From CBFFRJ01 sp051486985 (GTDB lineage: Bacteria > Pseudomonadota > Gammaproteobacteria > Enterobacterales > Enterobacteriaceae), in the NCBI RefSeq assembly GCF_051486985.1, contig NZ_JAHVDV010000013.1, forward strand, positions 1-64,000: a DNA stretch of 64,000 nucleotides. The letters run 5' to 3'. The first letter of the stretch is position 1. Each line of letters begins with the position of its first letter. The notes beneath the pieces are model-generated. The model did not search any database. It saw nothing but the letters and a program-made list of their open reading frames with translations, and was not told the DNA's origin. Of the stretch, positions 27,780 through 36,112 are shown piece after piece. The position numbers and the translations under genes were made by a program.

Positions 27780-28031
27780 TCATCATTCCTTTTTGCTGAA
27801 TCGATTATGTTTCTGACCCGTGAAATCTAATAATTGCTGACTCCAAAAAATGTGATCGAATCGATCTGATGGAATAAAGGGCGATGAGACGATCAAAAAT
27901 ACGATATTGATCGCTTTAATCAATGAAATACTAGTGATACATACAGAAAAGTTGTGAAGTTGGCAGGGTTATGCTTTAACGATTCAGCTAATCCAACTGC
28001 AAAGCATTAGCAGATTATGAGGTAATAATCC
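27780..28031. other. AT-rich upstream region of the DUF4432 gene
   Basis: No gene seen. It holds the 13-base odd palindrome at 27854-27866, another AATCGAT at about 27798 and an inverted pair ATGCTTT (about 27970) / AAAGCAT (about 28001). Confidence 0.5.
27854..27866. promoter_or_regulatory. Palindromic operator candidate before the DUF4432 gene
   Basis: GATCGA-A-TCGATC is a perfect odd palindrome 75 bases before the start; AATCGAT occurs again nearer the gene. No regulator gene is adjacent. Confidence 0.5.
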
Positions 28032-28370
28032 TTAAAAAGCAGAACCGCATCGTTGATTATGATGACGCCGTGTATGGCAGAGGGTTTTTAACGGGTTAAT
28101 GACAAAGGGGTTGGCTTGCCAAAGCAGAAGACGCTTTCGGGGAGTGCCCGCTGGCTTGCGGCGCTTTGATTACTGGCTTTTAACCAGCCCATTGCTTACA
28201 CCTACGGTAGCAGCAAAAGCGTGTTGCATTAATTCTGTTGCTTCACGAATGGCTTTAACGTCGATTTCGCCAAAGGTATGAACATGCTCGGGGCGGGCGT
28301 TTTCACCTTTATCAATTCTGCCCCTTTCTTTCGCACTTGCCAGCAGATCGGCAGATAATTCGGCTTTCAT
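28032..28370 (-). pseudogene. Broken HigA/NadS-type antitoxin
   Basis: A 112-codon frame from the ATG at 28370 is interrupted by one TAA at 28170-28172 (codon 67). Before the stop it reads like an Xre-type antitoxin of the HigA/NadS class: an acidic lead, then FGEIDVKAIREATELMQHAF and AATVGVSNGLVKS, the helix-turn-helix. In the same frame after the stop it continues RRKPAGTPRKRLLLWQAN, the normal tail after the KSWEQ position. The W-E-Q triplet expected here is the damaged spot. The gene is dead unless the stop is read through. The fragments of the toxin lie directly upstream. Confidence 0.7.
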
Positions 28371-28399
28371 GGTAATCTTATCGCCTTCGTTAATGTCCC

Positions 28400-28560
28400 A
28401 ATCGGCTTAGTAGAACGCTGTACGCCAGCGTTAAATCAGCATGCCGGTTAGCGACTTCAGCGCTTTTTTTGTTCACTGGTTAAATCGTCTCGTTCATTTT
28501 CAGGATAAACGTTTGTGTACCCGGTACGCTAAACCGGCGGCAGTGAATTACGGAAAAAGG
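28400..28560 (-). pseudogene. Fragments of a RelE/HigB-type toxin
   Basis: Pieces of the toxin C-terminus can be read in different frames in the right order upstream of the antitoxin: GLAYRVHKRL (28510-28545), NERDDLTSEQKK (around 28475-28495) and ALKSLTGMLI (28437-28466). These match the usual ...AYR..FFLYGFAKNERD...KAL..L pattern of the family. Several frameshifts and a small deletion separate them. The boundaries are approximate. Confidence 0.5.
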
Positions 28561-28591
28561 AGGGGGATGAAGTATGAAGAGGAAAGCAAAA

Positions 28592-28620
28592 GCGATGTGC
28601 GGAGGCGAGTCCGCACATCT
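28592..28620 (-). terminator. Terminator of yjgA
   Basis: GATGTGCGG pairs with CCGCACATC around an 8-base loop; read on the minus strand it is followed by GCTTTTGCTTTCC. It begins 10 bases past the yjgA stop. Confidence 0.75.
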
Positions 28621-28629
28621 GCGAAGGGA

Positions 28630-29181
28630 TTATTCCTGACCTTCTGCCAGCTCGCGCAGATACTGGAAAATCAGACGAGAAGATTTTGGCGGCTTATTGC
28701 CTTCTTTCTCTTTTTTAGCATTACGGATGAGTGAACGTAGCTGCTGACGATCGGCATCAGGCCACAGGTTCATCACTTCCGCCAGCGCATCGTCGCCATT
28801 TTCAATCAGACGATCGCGGATCTGCTCCAGTTTATGAAACAGCGCCACCTGCTGGTTATGACGGTTTTTCAGTTTATCCAGCGCCTGGCGAATCGGCTCA
28901 ACGTCGCGCTGACGCAACATTTTACCAATCAGCTGGAGCTGACGGCGGCGTCCTTCTTTCTTAATGCGCTGGGCGAGTTCAATGGCCGCGCGCAGGTCCG
29001 GGTCAAGCGGGATTTTATCAAGCGCGTTTTTACCAAGCTCAACCATTTCGAGGCCGAGCTGTTTTAACTCTTCGGCATCACGCTTAATTTCACTTTTACT
29101 GACCCAGATTATCTCATCATCTTCGTCCTCGATGTCGTCACCGGGAACGTCGTCGAGCCAGTCTTCGGGCTGCTTTGTCAT
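28630..29181 (-). CDS. yjgA: DarP (YjgA), 50S ribosome assembly factor
   Basis: 183 residues, as in E. coli. Acidic N-terminus (DWLDDVPGDDIEDEDDE) followed by a helical five-finger body rich in K, R and E. The protein associates with late 50S precursors and supports maturation of the peptidyl transferase centre. It diverges from pmbA, with only 94 bases between the start codons. Confidence 0.96.
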   Translation of the reverse strand: MTKQPEDWLDDVPGDDIEDEDDEIIWVSKSEIKRDAEELKQLGLEMVELGKNALDKIPLDPDLRAAIELAQRIKKEGRRRQLQLIGKMLRQRDVEPIRQALDKLKNRHNQQVALFHKLEQIRDRLIENGDDALAEVMNLWPDADRQQLRSLIRNAKKEKEGNKPPKSSRLIFQYLRELAEGQE

Positions 29182-29275
29182 CTATGGCTCCTTAAAAAAG
29201 AGGCTAATGTTACCAGTTAAGGTGCGCACTGAAAAACGGTTCTCTGTTAGACTTCAAATTATCTCTCCTTTAATT

Positions 29276-30628
29276 ATGGCATTGGCGATGAAAGTAATCA
29301 CACAAGTTGCACAACAACGTAAGGCACTGGAAGAGGCCGTCTCTACCGCGCTGGAACTGGCGTCTGGAAAATCAGACGGTGCGGAAGTGGCCGTCAGCAA
29401 AACCACCGGGATTAGCGTCAGTACGCGCTACGGTGAAGTGGAAAACGTCGAGTTCAACAGTGACGGCGCGCTGGGCATCACGGTCTATCATCAAAACCGT
29501 AAAGGCAGTGCTTCATCGACCGATTTAAGTCCCGACGCCATTGCCCGCACGGTGCAGGCTGCGCTGGATATTGCCCGTTATACCTCCCCGGACCCCTGCG
29601 CGGGGGTAGCAGAAAAAGATCTGCTGGCCTTCGAGGCGCCGGATCTGGATCTGTTCCACCCGGCGGAAGTCTCTCCGGACGAGGCCATTGAGCTGGCCGC
29701 CCGGGCCGAGCAGGCGGCGTTACAGGCTGACAAACGTATCAACAATACTGAAGGCGGTAGCTTCAACAGCCACTACGGTATTAAAGTCTTCGGCAACAGC
29801 CACGGTATGTTGCAAGGCTATGCCTCGACCCGCCACTCTCTTTCAAGCTGCGTGATCGCTGAAGAAAATGGCGATATGGAGCGCGATTACGCCTACACCA
29901 TTGGCCGTGATATTCGTGACCTGAAGAGTGCAGAATGGGTAGGGGAAGAGTGCGCGCGCCGCACCCTGTCCCGTCTGGCGCCGCGTAAACTGTCGACCAT
30001 GAAAGCCCCGGTTATCTTCGCCAATGAAGTGGCAACCGGACTCTTCGGTCATCTGGTTGGGGCGATTGCGGGCGGGTCGGTATACCGTAAATCCACCTTC
30101 CTGCTGGATTCGCTGGGCCAGCAGATCCTCCCTGAGTGGCTGACCATTGAAGAGCATCCGCACCTGCGTAAAGGACTGGCCTCCACGCCGTTTGACAGCG
30201 AAGGGGTACGCACCGAACGTCGCGACATCATCAAAGACGGCGTGCTGACCCAATGGCTGCTGACTAACTACTCCGCACGCAAACTCGGCCTGAAAAGCAC
30301 CGGGCACGCTGGTGGCATCCATAACTGGCGGATTAAAGGGCGCGGGTTGGGCTTTGAACAACTGCTGAAACAGATGGGCACCGGCCTTGTGGTCACCGAA
30401 CTGATGGGTCAGGGCGTGAGCGGTATCACCGGGGATTACTCCCGTGGCGCGGCCGGTTTCTGGGTCGAAAACGGCGAGATCCAATATCCGGTCAGTGAGA
30501 TAACGATTGCAGGAAATCTGAAAGATATGTGGCGTAATATTGTTACGATTGCTGACGATATCGAAACACGTAGCAATATTCAGTGTGGTTCAGTGTTGTT
30601 GCCGGAGATGAAAATCGCCGGCCAGTAA
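29276..30628 (+). CDS. pmbA: TldE (PmbA), metalloprotease partner subunit
   Basis: 450 residues from the ATG at 29276 (MALAMKVITQVAQQRK), identical in length to E. coli; the same frame is open far upstream through yjgA, but that part is noncoding. TldE pairs with the zinc protease TldD, and together they mature microcin B17 and degrade CcdA. PmbA itself lacks the HExxxH zinc motif, as expected. Conserved TRYGEVENVEF and GDYSRGAAGFWVENGEI blocks are present. Confidence 0.97.
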   Translation: MALAMKVITQVAQQRKALEEAVSTALELASGKSDGAEVAVSKTTGISVSTRYGEVENVEFNSDGALGITVYHQNRKGSASSTDLSPDAIARTVQAALDIARYTSPDPCAGVAEKDLLAFEAPDLDLFHPAEVSPDEAIELAARAEQAALQADKRINNTEGGSFNSHYGIKVFGNSHGMLQGYASTRHSLSSCVIAEENGDMERDYAYTIGRDIRDLKSAEWVGEECARRTLSRLAPRKLSTMKAPVIFANEVATGLFGHLVGAIAGGSVYRKSTFLLDSLGQQILPEWLTIEEHPHLRKGLASTPFDSEGVRTERRDIIKDGVLTQWLLTNYSARKLGLKSTGHAGGIHNWRIKGRGLGFEQLLKQMGTGLVVTELMGQGVSGITGDYSRGAAGFWVENGEIQYPVSEITIAGNLKDMWRNIVTIADDIETRSNIQCGSVLLPEMKIAGQ

Positions 30629-30636
30629 AACCCGCG

Positions 30637-30752
30637 ATACTTCAGGTTACAGGTGCCTGGCTGCACGCACTTATCCCCGCCACTTACGCATGTAAGCTCA
30701 TGGGATGGGCGTGTTTGCCAGTTGCCTGAAACTCGACTTATTCAGGGTATGA
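30637..30752. repeat. ERIC (IRU) element
   Basis: About 116 bases folding into one long hairpin. The central core CACTTAC-GCAT-GTAAGCTC and the right arm (TGCCTGAAACTCGACTTATT, then CAGGGTATGA) match the enterobacterial repetitive intergenic consensus in order. The left arm begins TTCAGGTTACAGGTGCCTGG. It lies between the pmbA stop and the cybC ribosome site and is probably transcribed. Confidence 0.88.
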
Positions 30753-30781
30753 CTTTTTAATAATAAAAAAGGAAGTGAGCA

Positions 30782-31171
30782 ATGCGGAAAAAACTGCTGG
30801 CGATGTTAGCTGTCTCTACCCTTGTCCTCGGTTCGGTGCAGGCATTTGCCGCCGATCTTGAAGAGGATATGGATACCCTCAATGAAAATCTGAAAGTGGT
30901 CGAGAAAGCTGACGATGCGGCGACCATTAAAGATGCGTTAACCAAAATGCGCACCGCAGCAGAGGATGCGCAGAAAGCGACCCCGCCTAAGCTGGAAGGT
31001 AAAGCGCCGGACAGCCCTGAAATGAAAGATTACCGACAGGGCATGGACACGCTGATCACGCAGATTGATGGCGCGCTTAAACTGGCCAACGAAGGCAAAG
31101 TGAAAGAAGCAAAAGCGGCGGCGGAAGCGTTTAAAGCCACCCGCAACAGCAACCACAAGAAGTTTCGTTAA
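30782..31171 (+). CDS. cybC: Soluble cytochrome b562
   Basis: 129 residues: signal peptide (MRKKLLAMLAVSTLVLGSVQAFA), then a four-helix bundle beginning ADLEEDMDTLN. The heme ligands Met7 (in ADLEEDM) and His102 (in NSNHKKFR) of the mature protein are both present, so a functional periplasmic heme protein is expected. The E. coli K-12 copy is damaged at its start; this one is intact. AAGGAAG ribosome site. Confidence 0.97.
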   Translation: MRKKLLAMLAVSTLVLGSVQAFAADLEEDMDTLNENLKVVEKADDAATIKDALTKMRTAAEDAQKATPPKLEGKAPDSPEMKDYRQGMDTLITQIDGALKLANEGKVKEAKAAAEAFKATRNSNHKKFR

Positions 31172-31175
31172 TTAT

Positions 31176-31203
31176 CCTGAAGTGGGGCGCTTGCCCCACT
31201 TTC
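31176..31203 (+). terminator. Terminator of cybC
   Basis: AGTGGGGC pairs with GCCCCACT around gctt, followed by a short TTTCG; it begins 8 bases after the stop. Confidence 0.7.
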
Positions 31204-31705
31204 GCCCTCACTGAGGTATTCCTCCTCACGTACAGCCTGCCTTTATGCCCGTTAATGCGTCAGCGCTTAACGCATAACACGCAGCTATCTCAACGGATAC
31301 TGTTATCAGCGAATACGAAGTGGCTTCCTGGTGTTGATGGACGGAACGCGCCCGTGAATGCTGGAAAATATTTCGACCAGCGTCACTTTCGTGTGATCCT
31401 GGCGCATACCTGCCTCACCACACTTTGCGGCCCGCTGTATGGAGATGGCTTTGCGGCGGCGGCGTTTGTTAATGCGGTTGTTGAGCGTAAGACGCCTGTC
31501 AGCACAATGTTTGGCGAGGGCATTGCGCTTCTGCACCCGTTTGTGGCTGCGCGTTGATACAACGCGCCCCACCGTTGGCCAGTTAATATAAAAATTTATG
31601 CTGCGTATGCTTATTTCCCTTGCGGGGGTAAGGTTTTATTATTTTCCCTCTCGTGTAGCATTAAATACAAATTATGCAAGGAGGAGGGTTTATATTTATT
31701 AATGG
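31204..31705. other. Region without a convincing gene between cybC and an unknown gene
   Basis: About 500 bases. Overlapping open frames of about 100 codons occur on both strands (31255-31557 plus, 31306-31572 minus), but neither has a ribosome site, a recognisable family or a coherent protein composition. GC falls sharply after about 31560. It may contain a decayed gene. Confidence 0.4.
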
Positions 31706-32185
31706 TTATTGTTTTTCTTCATTGCGAGACTTAATAGATTCTCCTTCCTTAGCCGCAATATTTGTCATTTTATCATTGAGTATTTCTTTGATAACTGTCG
31801 CCGGTTGGCTCACGTTAAAGGCGAGTTCCGGGGCGCTTACTTTCAGCCCTGAGAAGGCATCTACCGTGACTTTCTCTCCGTTGGGATACTTCGTTACAGA
31901 GACCAGTCGGCCGTGATAGAGCGGGATACCGGTCATCTCCAGCGTATAATCGGTCTTCTTTACCTCCTCGTGTTTTAATTGCTTTTCTTTTTTAATTTCA
32001 GCTACTGATGTCGTTGCCAGAGAAACTTTCGTACTGCTTTCCTCCGGCTCGCTATTTTTATTATCAGCATTTATCTCTGCAGATTTAGGTTTATTTCGCA
32101 GAGCCAACGTGCTGTCATTATCTGATGGATGAGAATCGCCGTGTGCGCCAGCACTCACGGCGGTAATTTTATCAATACCGTTCAT
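31706..32185 (-). CDS. Unknown charged protein
   Basis: 159 residues from the second ATG at 32185, which has GGAG 6 bases upstream; the ATG at 32191 is too close to that site. Family not recognised. The first 70 residues are polar and low in complexity (DSHPSDNDSTL, NADNKNSEPEES), probably disordered. The rest is more ordered (YTLEMTGIPLYHGRLVSVTK, EKVTVDAFSGLKV). There is no signal peptide or membrane segment. Low GC and absence from the E. coli interval suggest acquisition. Codon pattern and ribosome site support a real gene. Confidence 0.6.
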   Translation of the reverse strand: MNGIDKITAVSAGAHGDSHPSDNDSTLALRNKPKSAEINADNKNSEPEESSTKVSLATTSVAEIKKEKQLKHEEVKKTDYTLEMTGIPLYHGRLVSVTKYPNGEKVTVDAFSGLKVSAPELAFNVSQPATVIKEILNDKMTNIAAKEGESIKSRNEEKQ

Positions 32186-32571
32186 TATCATCTCCGGAAT
32201 ATAACGTAGAATCCGACGCCTGGAGCGTAAGTGCCTCGCTGGAATGATGAGTCTGCGTTAGACAAAACGAGACTACGTCGTTATCGGCAGCGGCAGGAAT
32301 TTGTTTAGTTAATTGTCGCTGTTATTGTTCTTTCATTTTTTTTGAACGATAGAAACAAATAGTTAGGCTTTCCCTAACCGGCTGTTGGGATTACTCTTTT
32401 CAATTGTCAGGGCAAACTGCCACCGGGTTGTTTGCTCTCGTTTAAGGGAAAGACAGGAATCGGCGAATCATGAACTCGTTTCAGCGCATTTTGAACGCAC
32501 TCTTATCACGTGAGCAGCCTGTCGCGCAGACCACAACCCCGTTGGAATTAACCACCCTTTCAGGAGGCGTT
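32186..32571. other. Intergenic region before the nitroreductase gene
   Basis: 386 bases. It includes a hairpin GTTAGG-CTTT-CCCTAAC at about 32361-32377 and an in-frame ATG at 32470 that could extend the nitroreductase by 34 residues. Promoters for both flanking genes should lie here. Confidence 0.4.
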
Positions 32572-33171
32572 ATGCCAGAGAACTACCTTGCTTTAGCGAA
32601 ACAACGCAGAACCATTTATGCACTGGGCAAAGATCTGCCGTTGCCGGAAGATGACGTTGTTCAGATCATTCAGGACGCCATCAAGCAAGCGCCTTCTGCC
32701 TTCAACTCACAGAGCTCCCGCGCGCTTATCCTGCTGGGCAGTGAGCACAATAAATTCTGGGAACTGGTACGCGAACAACTGAGAAAAATCGTTCCGGCTG
32801 AGAGCTTCCATGCGACCTCCGATAAACTCGATGGCTTCGCCGCCGCGGCAGGTTCTGTACTGTTCTTTGAAGATCAGGGTGTGGTGACCGCGCTGCAGGA
32901 GCAATTTGCGGCATACGCGGATAACTTCCCGATTTGGTCAGAACATAGTTCGGGTATCGCCCAGTATGCCGTCTGGATGGCGCTGGCGGAGAAAGGAATT
33001 GGCGCAAACCTCCAGCACTATAATCCGCTGGTGGATGAAGACGTTCAGCGTACCTGGAATGTCCCGGCCAGCTGGAAACTGCGTGGCCATATGAACTTCG
33101 GTTCCATTCAGGCGCCGGCAGGCGACAAAACCTTCATCGAAGATGAAAAACGCTTTATCGTTGCCAAGTAA
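32572..33171 (+). CDS. Nitroreductase-family flavoprotein (Frm2/HBN1-like)
   Basis: 199 residues from the ATG at 32572, chosen for its AGGAGG site 4 bases upstream and because the family begins MPENYLALAKQRRTIYALG. The longer frame from 32470 has a weaker site. FMN-binding motif RRTIYAL at the start, and GIAQYAVWMALAEKGIGANLQHYNPL is the central family block. These small enzymes reduce nitro or quinone compounds with NAD(P)H; the fungal Frm2 members take part in fatty-acid repression and oxidative stress. Substrate unknown. Confidence 0.88.
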   Translation: MPENYLALAKQRRTIYALGKDLPLPEDDVVQIIQDAIKQAPSAFNSQSSRALILLGSEHNKFWELVREQLRKIVPAESFHATSDKLDGFAAAAGSVLFFEDQGVVTALQEQFAAYADNFPIWSEHSSGIAQYAVWMALAEKGIGANLQHYNPLVDEDVQRTWNVPASWKLRGHMNFGSIQAPAGDKTFIEDEKRFIVAK

Positions 33172-33785
33172 TCCGCCGGTCCGGATATTTGATAAAACGG
33201 TTTTCTCCGGTAAGCATTGCGCTACCGGGGAATCCCGAAGAGTGGCACAAGTGTCTTGTCCGGGCTATTTATGAACTTCCGTGAAGAGGAGTATCAACAT
33301 GACAGGTGATAATTCACCTGCCTGTAAAGGGCCAAAAAAGAGAGCGAGCTTTAACCTTTCGGTATTACCGCAACCCTTCAAATATGACGAAAAAATTTAA
33401 AGTGTATACAGGTTTTTATATTCATCAGTGCCCTGCATTTGCTAAAAATCATTTACCGTGTGTAATTACCCTTTCATCTTTATGCAAAAAATGCACATAC
33501 ATTTCCTTGTTTTCAGCTAAATCTTCATGTCCATTTATCAAATAAATTTCATGTCTCAATACAATTTCCTCTAAAAGCTATGAAAAAGGAGGTTGAAAGC
33601 GATACGTGAAATTCAGTACAATCCGCGAAAACAATATTACATGAAGTAATTCGTCCCTCTTTTTTTCATGAGCATTATATGTTGCTCATATTTATCATTC
33701 ACATGAATGTTTGTGATAATATGAAGCTAATATTCTTTATATAAATGTGTAGAGGCGAATAATATATTTCACGGAGGGATATACC
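33172..33785. other. AT-rich intergenic region before the fimbrial genes
   Basis: 614 bases. No supported gene; a 79-codon open frame at 33306-33545 lacks a ribosome site. It contains ATGAGCA/TGCTCAT (about 33668-33690) and TTATCA/TGATAA (about 33692-33720) inverted repeats, which look like regulator sites for the chaperone-adhesin pair. Confidence 0.45.
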
Positions 33786-34496
33786 ATGCATGGATGTGCA
33801 TTTTTTCTCTTTTCTCTGTTCTGGTGTACGGCGACGCAGGCAGGGATTCAGTTTGACAGCACGCGGATTATTTATCCGGCGGCAAAGGGCGAAATAACGC
33901 TCGCGCTGACCAACAATGCCAGCACGCCGCGTCTGTTACAGGCATGGATGGATAATGGCGATCCCACTCTTCGGCCCGACATGTCTACCGTCCCTTTTAT
34001 TGTTACGCCACCCATCTTTCGTCTCAATAGTGCCAAAGGCCAGACGCTGCGTATCCGTTTTATCGGCGGTAATATTTCGCCGGATCGTGAATCGGTTTTC
34101 TGGCTGAACGTGCTGGAAGTGCAGCCAAAAATGAAGCACAAGGCAAAGGACAATAATGTTATTGAGTTCCCGGTGCGTTCCCGTTTAAAACTCTTTTACC
34201 GTCCCGTAGGGTTGCCAGGCTCGCCGGGCGATGCCGTTAACGCGCTTCGCTGGCGGCTTCTCAGCGTAGCAGGCCAGAACAAAATCGAATGCGAGAACCC
34301 GTCGGCATTCAGTGTCTCGTTTGCTCGTCTCAGCCTCAGTGAAGCCGGGGCACATGCTGAGGAAATAACAGGCATGTGCCCGGCGAAAGCGCGTTCTGTA
34401 TTTACGTTGTCGGGTGCGGGAAAGGGAATTATTTATTTCACCACGATTAACGATCACGGCGGCTTTACGCGACATCAAGCTGTCTATAGACGTTAA
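33786..34496 (+). CDS. Fimbrial periplasmic chaperone (PapD/FimC family)
   Basis: 236 residues. Signal peptide ending TATQA, mature GIQFDSTRIIYPAAKGEITLAL. The conserved subunit-binding arginine (STRIIYP) and lysine (RSRLKLFYRPVGLPG) are both present, with the NVLEVQPK G1-type strand between. It would hold pilin subunits by donor-strand complementation in the periplasm. GGAGG site before the ATG. No usher or major pilin gene is nearby; only an adhesin follows, 44 bases downstream. Confidence 0.93.
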   Translation: MHGCAFFLFSLFWCTATQAGIQFDSTRIIYPAAKGEITLALTNNASTPRLLQAWMDNGDPTLRPDMSTVPFIVTPPIFRLNSAKGQTLRIRFIGGNISPDRESVFWLNVLEVQPKMKHKAKDNNVIEFPVRSRLKLFYRPVGLPGSPGDAVNALRWRLLSVAGQNKIECENPSAFSVSFARLSLSEAGAHAEEITGMCPAKARSVFTLSGAGKGIIYFTTINDHGGFTRHQAVYRR

Positions 34497-34540
34497 AGCA
34501 ATGAGTTATTTGCGCTCCGGTTGGAGCAGGGAAATATGCG

Positions 34541-35542
34541 ATGAATATGCTTAAGCACTTTTTAAATTTGTCCCTTCTTTTGGGGCTGATGACACTGAGT
34601 TTTATCAGCAATGCAGGTTGTTGGTTTACTGGTGGTGGTATTTACAACAGGTCTTACACTGTTGATATTGCATCGCTATCAGTAGCGAGTAATCAGCAGC
34701 CGAATACACCGCTGGGTCCGGTCATCACAATTCCGCAAGGGGGACAGGCATTTTTTCGATGCGATTCAGCGCCGGTTGATATGATGACGAAATTCGCAGA
34801 AACTCTGACAGAGTCTGTTTATCCCGGGATTTATAAGACTAATGTAGAAGGCATAGGTGTTAAGGTTTGGGTAGTGAGTGAAAGTAATGTTGTTGGTAAC
34901 AATTTATCGATATATCTCCAATGGCCACTTAATAGTTTTGGGAGTTTCAAGTTTCTTAATACATACCTTCAGTTCTATGTTATCGGTCCGGTTAGTCAGG
35001 ATGACGGTCCGTTACAACTTAACTTTACGGTTGAAGGCTGGGTAAATAATTCAGTTTCCACCATTGCTGGCATGAAAACTGCCGAAATAAAAATAACCAG
35101 TAATATCCCCGTCACCATCAAATCCTGCGAAACCCCCGATATTTCCGTTGACCTCAACAAACACAGTAAATCGGATTTCCCAAGCGTAGGTTCCACCAGT
35201 AGCGCCACACCATTTAATTTTGAAATCAAAAAATGCAGTAAGGATATGGCGGCGGTGAAGTATACTTTTAAGCCCGCTGCGGGGATCAATCTTGTCAATT
35301 CAGGAAGCAGTGATCAGCATATCACCCTGCGAAGTGGTTCCACAGCGAGCGGGGTGGGGGTGCAAGTGTTGTATGCCAATGACACACTGGTGCCGTTTAA
35401 CAGCGCGGTGAAATACTCCGGCTACAGCCCATCCCTGGGCGGTGATTACGTTATCCCGATGAAAGCCCGCTTTATCCGCACGGGTGAGGTCAGCCCCGGT
35501 TCGGCAAACTCTGCGGTGGAATTTACGATGTCATATGAGTAA
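34541..35542 (+). CDS. Two-domain fimbrial tip adhesin
   Basis: 333 residues. Signal peptide (MNMLKHFLNLSLLLGLMTLSFISNAG), an N-terminal lectin-like domain (about 25-185) without a clear relative, then a pilin domain from about 190 (ITSNIPVTIKSCETPDISVDL, with paired cysteines to FEIKKCSK). The end EFTMSYE carries the penultimate aromatic residue used for chaperone recognition. Length and layout resemble FimH-type adhesins. The first domain has lower GC than the second, a usual sign of exchange in binding domains. Confidence 0.85.
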   Translation: MNMLKHFLNLSLLLGLMTLSFISNAGCWFTGGGIYNRSYTVDIASLSVASNQQPNTPLGPVITIPQGGQAFFRCDSAPVDMMTKFAETLTESVYPGIYKTNVEGIGVKVWVVSESNVVGNNLSIYLQWPLNSFGSFKFLNTYLQFYVIGPVSQDDGPLQLNFTVEGWVNNSVSTIAGMKTAEIKITSNIPVTIKSCETPDISVDLNKHSKSDFPSVGSTSSATPFNFEIKKCSKDMAAVKYTFKPAAGINLVNSGSSDQHITLRSGSTASGVGVQVLYANDTLVPFNSAVKYSGYSPSLGGDYVIPMKARFIRTGEVSPGSANSAVEFTMSYE

Positions 35543-35577
35543 TTCTCTCACTGCGGCGATGCGCTTATTCGGCCTGT

Positions 35578-35612
35578 AAATCACCTCAGCATGTGTTCTG
35601 AGGTGATTTTTT
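35578..35612. terminator. Bidirectional terminator between the adhesin gene and nrdG
   Basis: AAATCACCTCAG pairs with CTGAGGTGATTT around catgtgtt, with A- and T-runs on both sides. It serves the convergent adhesin and nrdG transcripts. Confidence 0.88.
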
Positions 35613-36075
35613 AGCGCAGGTGATGCACCACCTGATTGCTGCTGCCCCGCCAGATGAGCATGGGGTCTTTTAGATCCTGCACAAACTTCCCGTCGATCAG
35701 CACATTGATCAACGCCACCACCGCTCTTTGTGCCTCGTTTAGTTCGTCCATCTTATAACCCGTCCACAGCCAGATATCTTTGCCCGGGCATTCGGCCCGC
35801 ACGCGTTTGACCAGTTTCAGGATCGCCGGTACGTTCTGCGGATGCAGCGGATCGCCGCCGGAGAGCGACAGCCCCTGGCGTTTGATGCGGGTATCGTTGA
35901 GATCGCTGATGATCTGGTCTTCCATTTCCTGCGTAAACGGCATGCCGGAGTTTAGCCGCCAGGTGCTTTTGTTGTAGCAGCCCTGGCATTCGTGCACGCA
36001 TCCGGAAACGAACAGGGTGCAGCGGGTGCCGGTGCCGTTGACGATATCGACAGGGTAGTACTGGTGGTAATTCAT
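35611..36075 (-). CDS. nrdG: Anaerobic ribonucleotide reductase activating protein
   Basis: 154 residues, as in E. coli. A radical SAM enzyme with the CxxxCxxC cluster motif in SGCVHECQGCYNKSTW. It generates the glycyl radical on NrdD. It would normally follow nrdD directly; here a small unknown gene separates them. Confidence 0.98.
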   Translation of the reverse strand: MNYHQYYPVDIVNGTGTRCTLFVSGCVHECQGCYNKSTWRLNSGMPFTQEMEDQIISDLNDTRIKRQGLSLSGGDPLHPQNVPAILKLVKRVRAECPGKDIWLWTGYKMDELNEAQRAVVALINVLIDGKFVQDLKDPMLIWRGSSNQVVHHLR

Positions 36076-36112
36076 TTTTCTACTAGGCCGGTTTTTACCG
36101 GCCTAAAATTCC

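Noticed and set aside
28441..28734. 97-codon plus-strand frame before yjgA
   Set aside because: It runs through the yjgA terminator hairpin and into yjgA antisense; the minus strand holds better-supported toxin fragments.
31255..31557. 100-codon plus-strand frame after cybC
   Set aside because: No ribosome site, no family resemblance, and an equally long frame opposes it. Possibly a decayed gene but not supportable.
33306..33545. 79-codon plus-strand frame before the fimbrial chaperone
   Set aside because: No ribosome site, AT-rich, no recognisable sequence.
33692..33720. CRP site before the chaperone gene
   Set aside because: TCACA and TGTGA are present but in the inverted order and with 8 bases between, which is not the CRP arrangement TGTGA-N6-TCACA.
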